NCBI RefSeq assembly: GCF_000621605.1
Contig: NZ_JHXX01000020.1
Span: forward strand, 1 to 39,182
Source of the DNA: Butyrivibrio sp. MC2021
GTDB taxonomy: Bacteria; Bacillota; Clostridia; Lachnospirales; Lachnospiraceae
DNA length: 39,182 nucleotides
Reading direction: 5' to 3'
Numbering within the stretch: position 1 is the first letter of the stretch; the number at the start of each line of letters is the position of its first letter. Below the pieces are notes generated by a model that saw nothing but the letters and a program-made list of their open reading frames with translations, did not search any database and was not told where the DNA came from. Made by a program: the position numbers and the translations under genes. Below are positions 38,938 through 39,182 of the stretch, in pieces.

Positions 38938-39182
<245 letters not shown>

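Overview
The window looks like a chromosomal contig from a Gram-positive gut or rumen Lachnospiraceae bacterium, probably near Butyrivibrio/Pseudobutyrivibrio. This rests on strong AGGAGG-type ribosome binding sites, lipoprotein signals, an LplB/YtcP-type oligosaccharide ABC transporter, a DUF6465 gene, and a pectin/rhamnogalacturonan locus. Both ends lie in multi-copy DNA: an IS256-type terminal repeat on the left and the 3' end of 23S rRNA on the right. It is therefore probably a whole contig that stops at repeats.

Layout. 1-2.5 kb: an IS256-family transposase with two co-directional extra genes. 2.5-8.5 kb: accessory genes. These are a DUF6465 protein, a deleted metallophosphoesterase, a three-gene XRE/HD-hydrolase operon, a phd-doc toxin-antitoxin pair, a damaged flavodoxin, a frameshifted small gene, a deleted GH3 lipoprotein and an aldo/keto reductase tail. 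8.5-11.7 kb: a secreted pectinase (PL10-CE8-CBM13-CBM2). 12.1-26.7 kb: a rhamnogalacturonan-I island with GH115, a GH42 remnant, the ABC transporter, an AraC regulator, GH105, GH112 phosphorylase, a CE12-like esterase, GH28 and rhamnose mutarotase. It is bracketed by a perfect 25-bp inverted repeat. 27.3-32.5 kb: envelope and membrane genes. 32.5-35.7 kb: an RNA-repair-like locus. 35.7-38.7 kb: a LytTR/DUF3021/membrane operon and a membrane beta-propeller protein. 38.7-39.2 kb: tRNA-Asp and the 23S rRNA 3' end.

How the pectin genes fit together. The secreted enzyme de-esterifies and cleaves pectin outside the cell. Oligosaccharides enter through the lipoprotein plus two permeases; no ATPase is encoded here. 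Inside, CE12 removes acetyl groups, GH105 and GH28 remove unsaturated or terminal galacturonic acid, GH112 phosphorolyses galactosyl-rhamnose, and RhaM equilibrates rhamnose. None of the intracellular enzymes has a visible signal peptide.

Two points stand out. (1) A DUF2828 protein (helical N-terminus plus vWA, the same layout as Ro60/TROVE proteins) sits downstream of a tRNA-like RNA with its own promoter. It is followed by a collapsed rtcB RNA-ligase gene and faces a WYL regulator. This resembles the known Rsr-YrlA-RtcB RNA-repair arrangement, with DUF2828 in place of Rsr. (2) At least four genes (metallophosphoesterase, GH3, GH42, rtcB) carry in-frame internal deletions that join a recognisable N-terminus to a recognisable C-terminus. 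That is an unusual density of the same kind of lesion.
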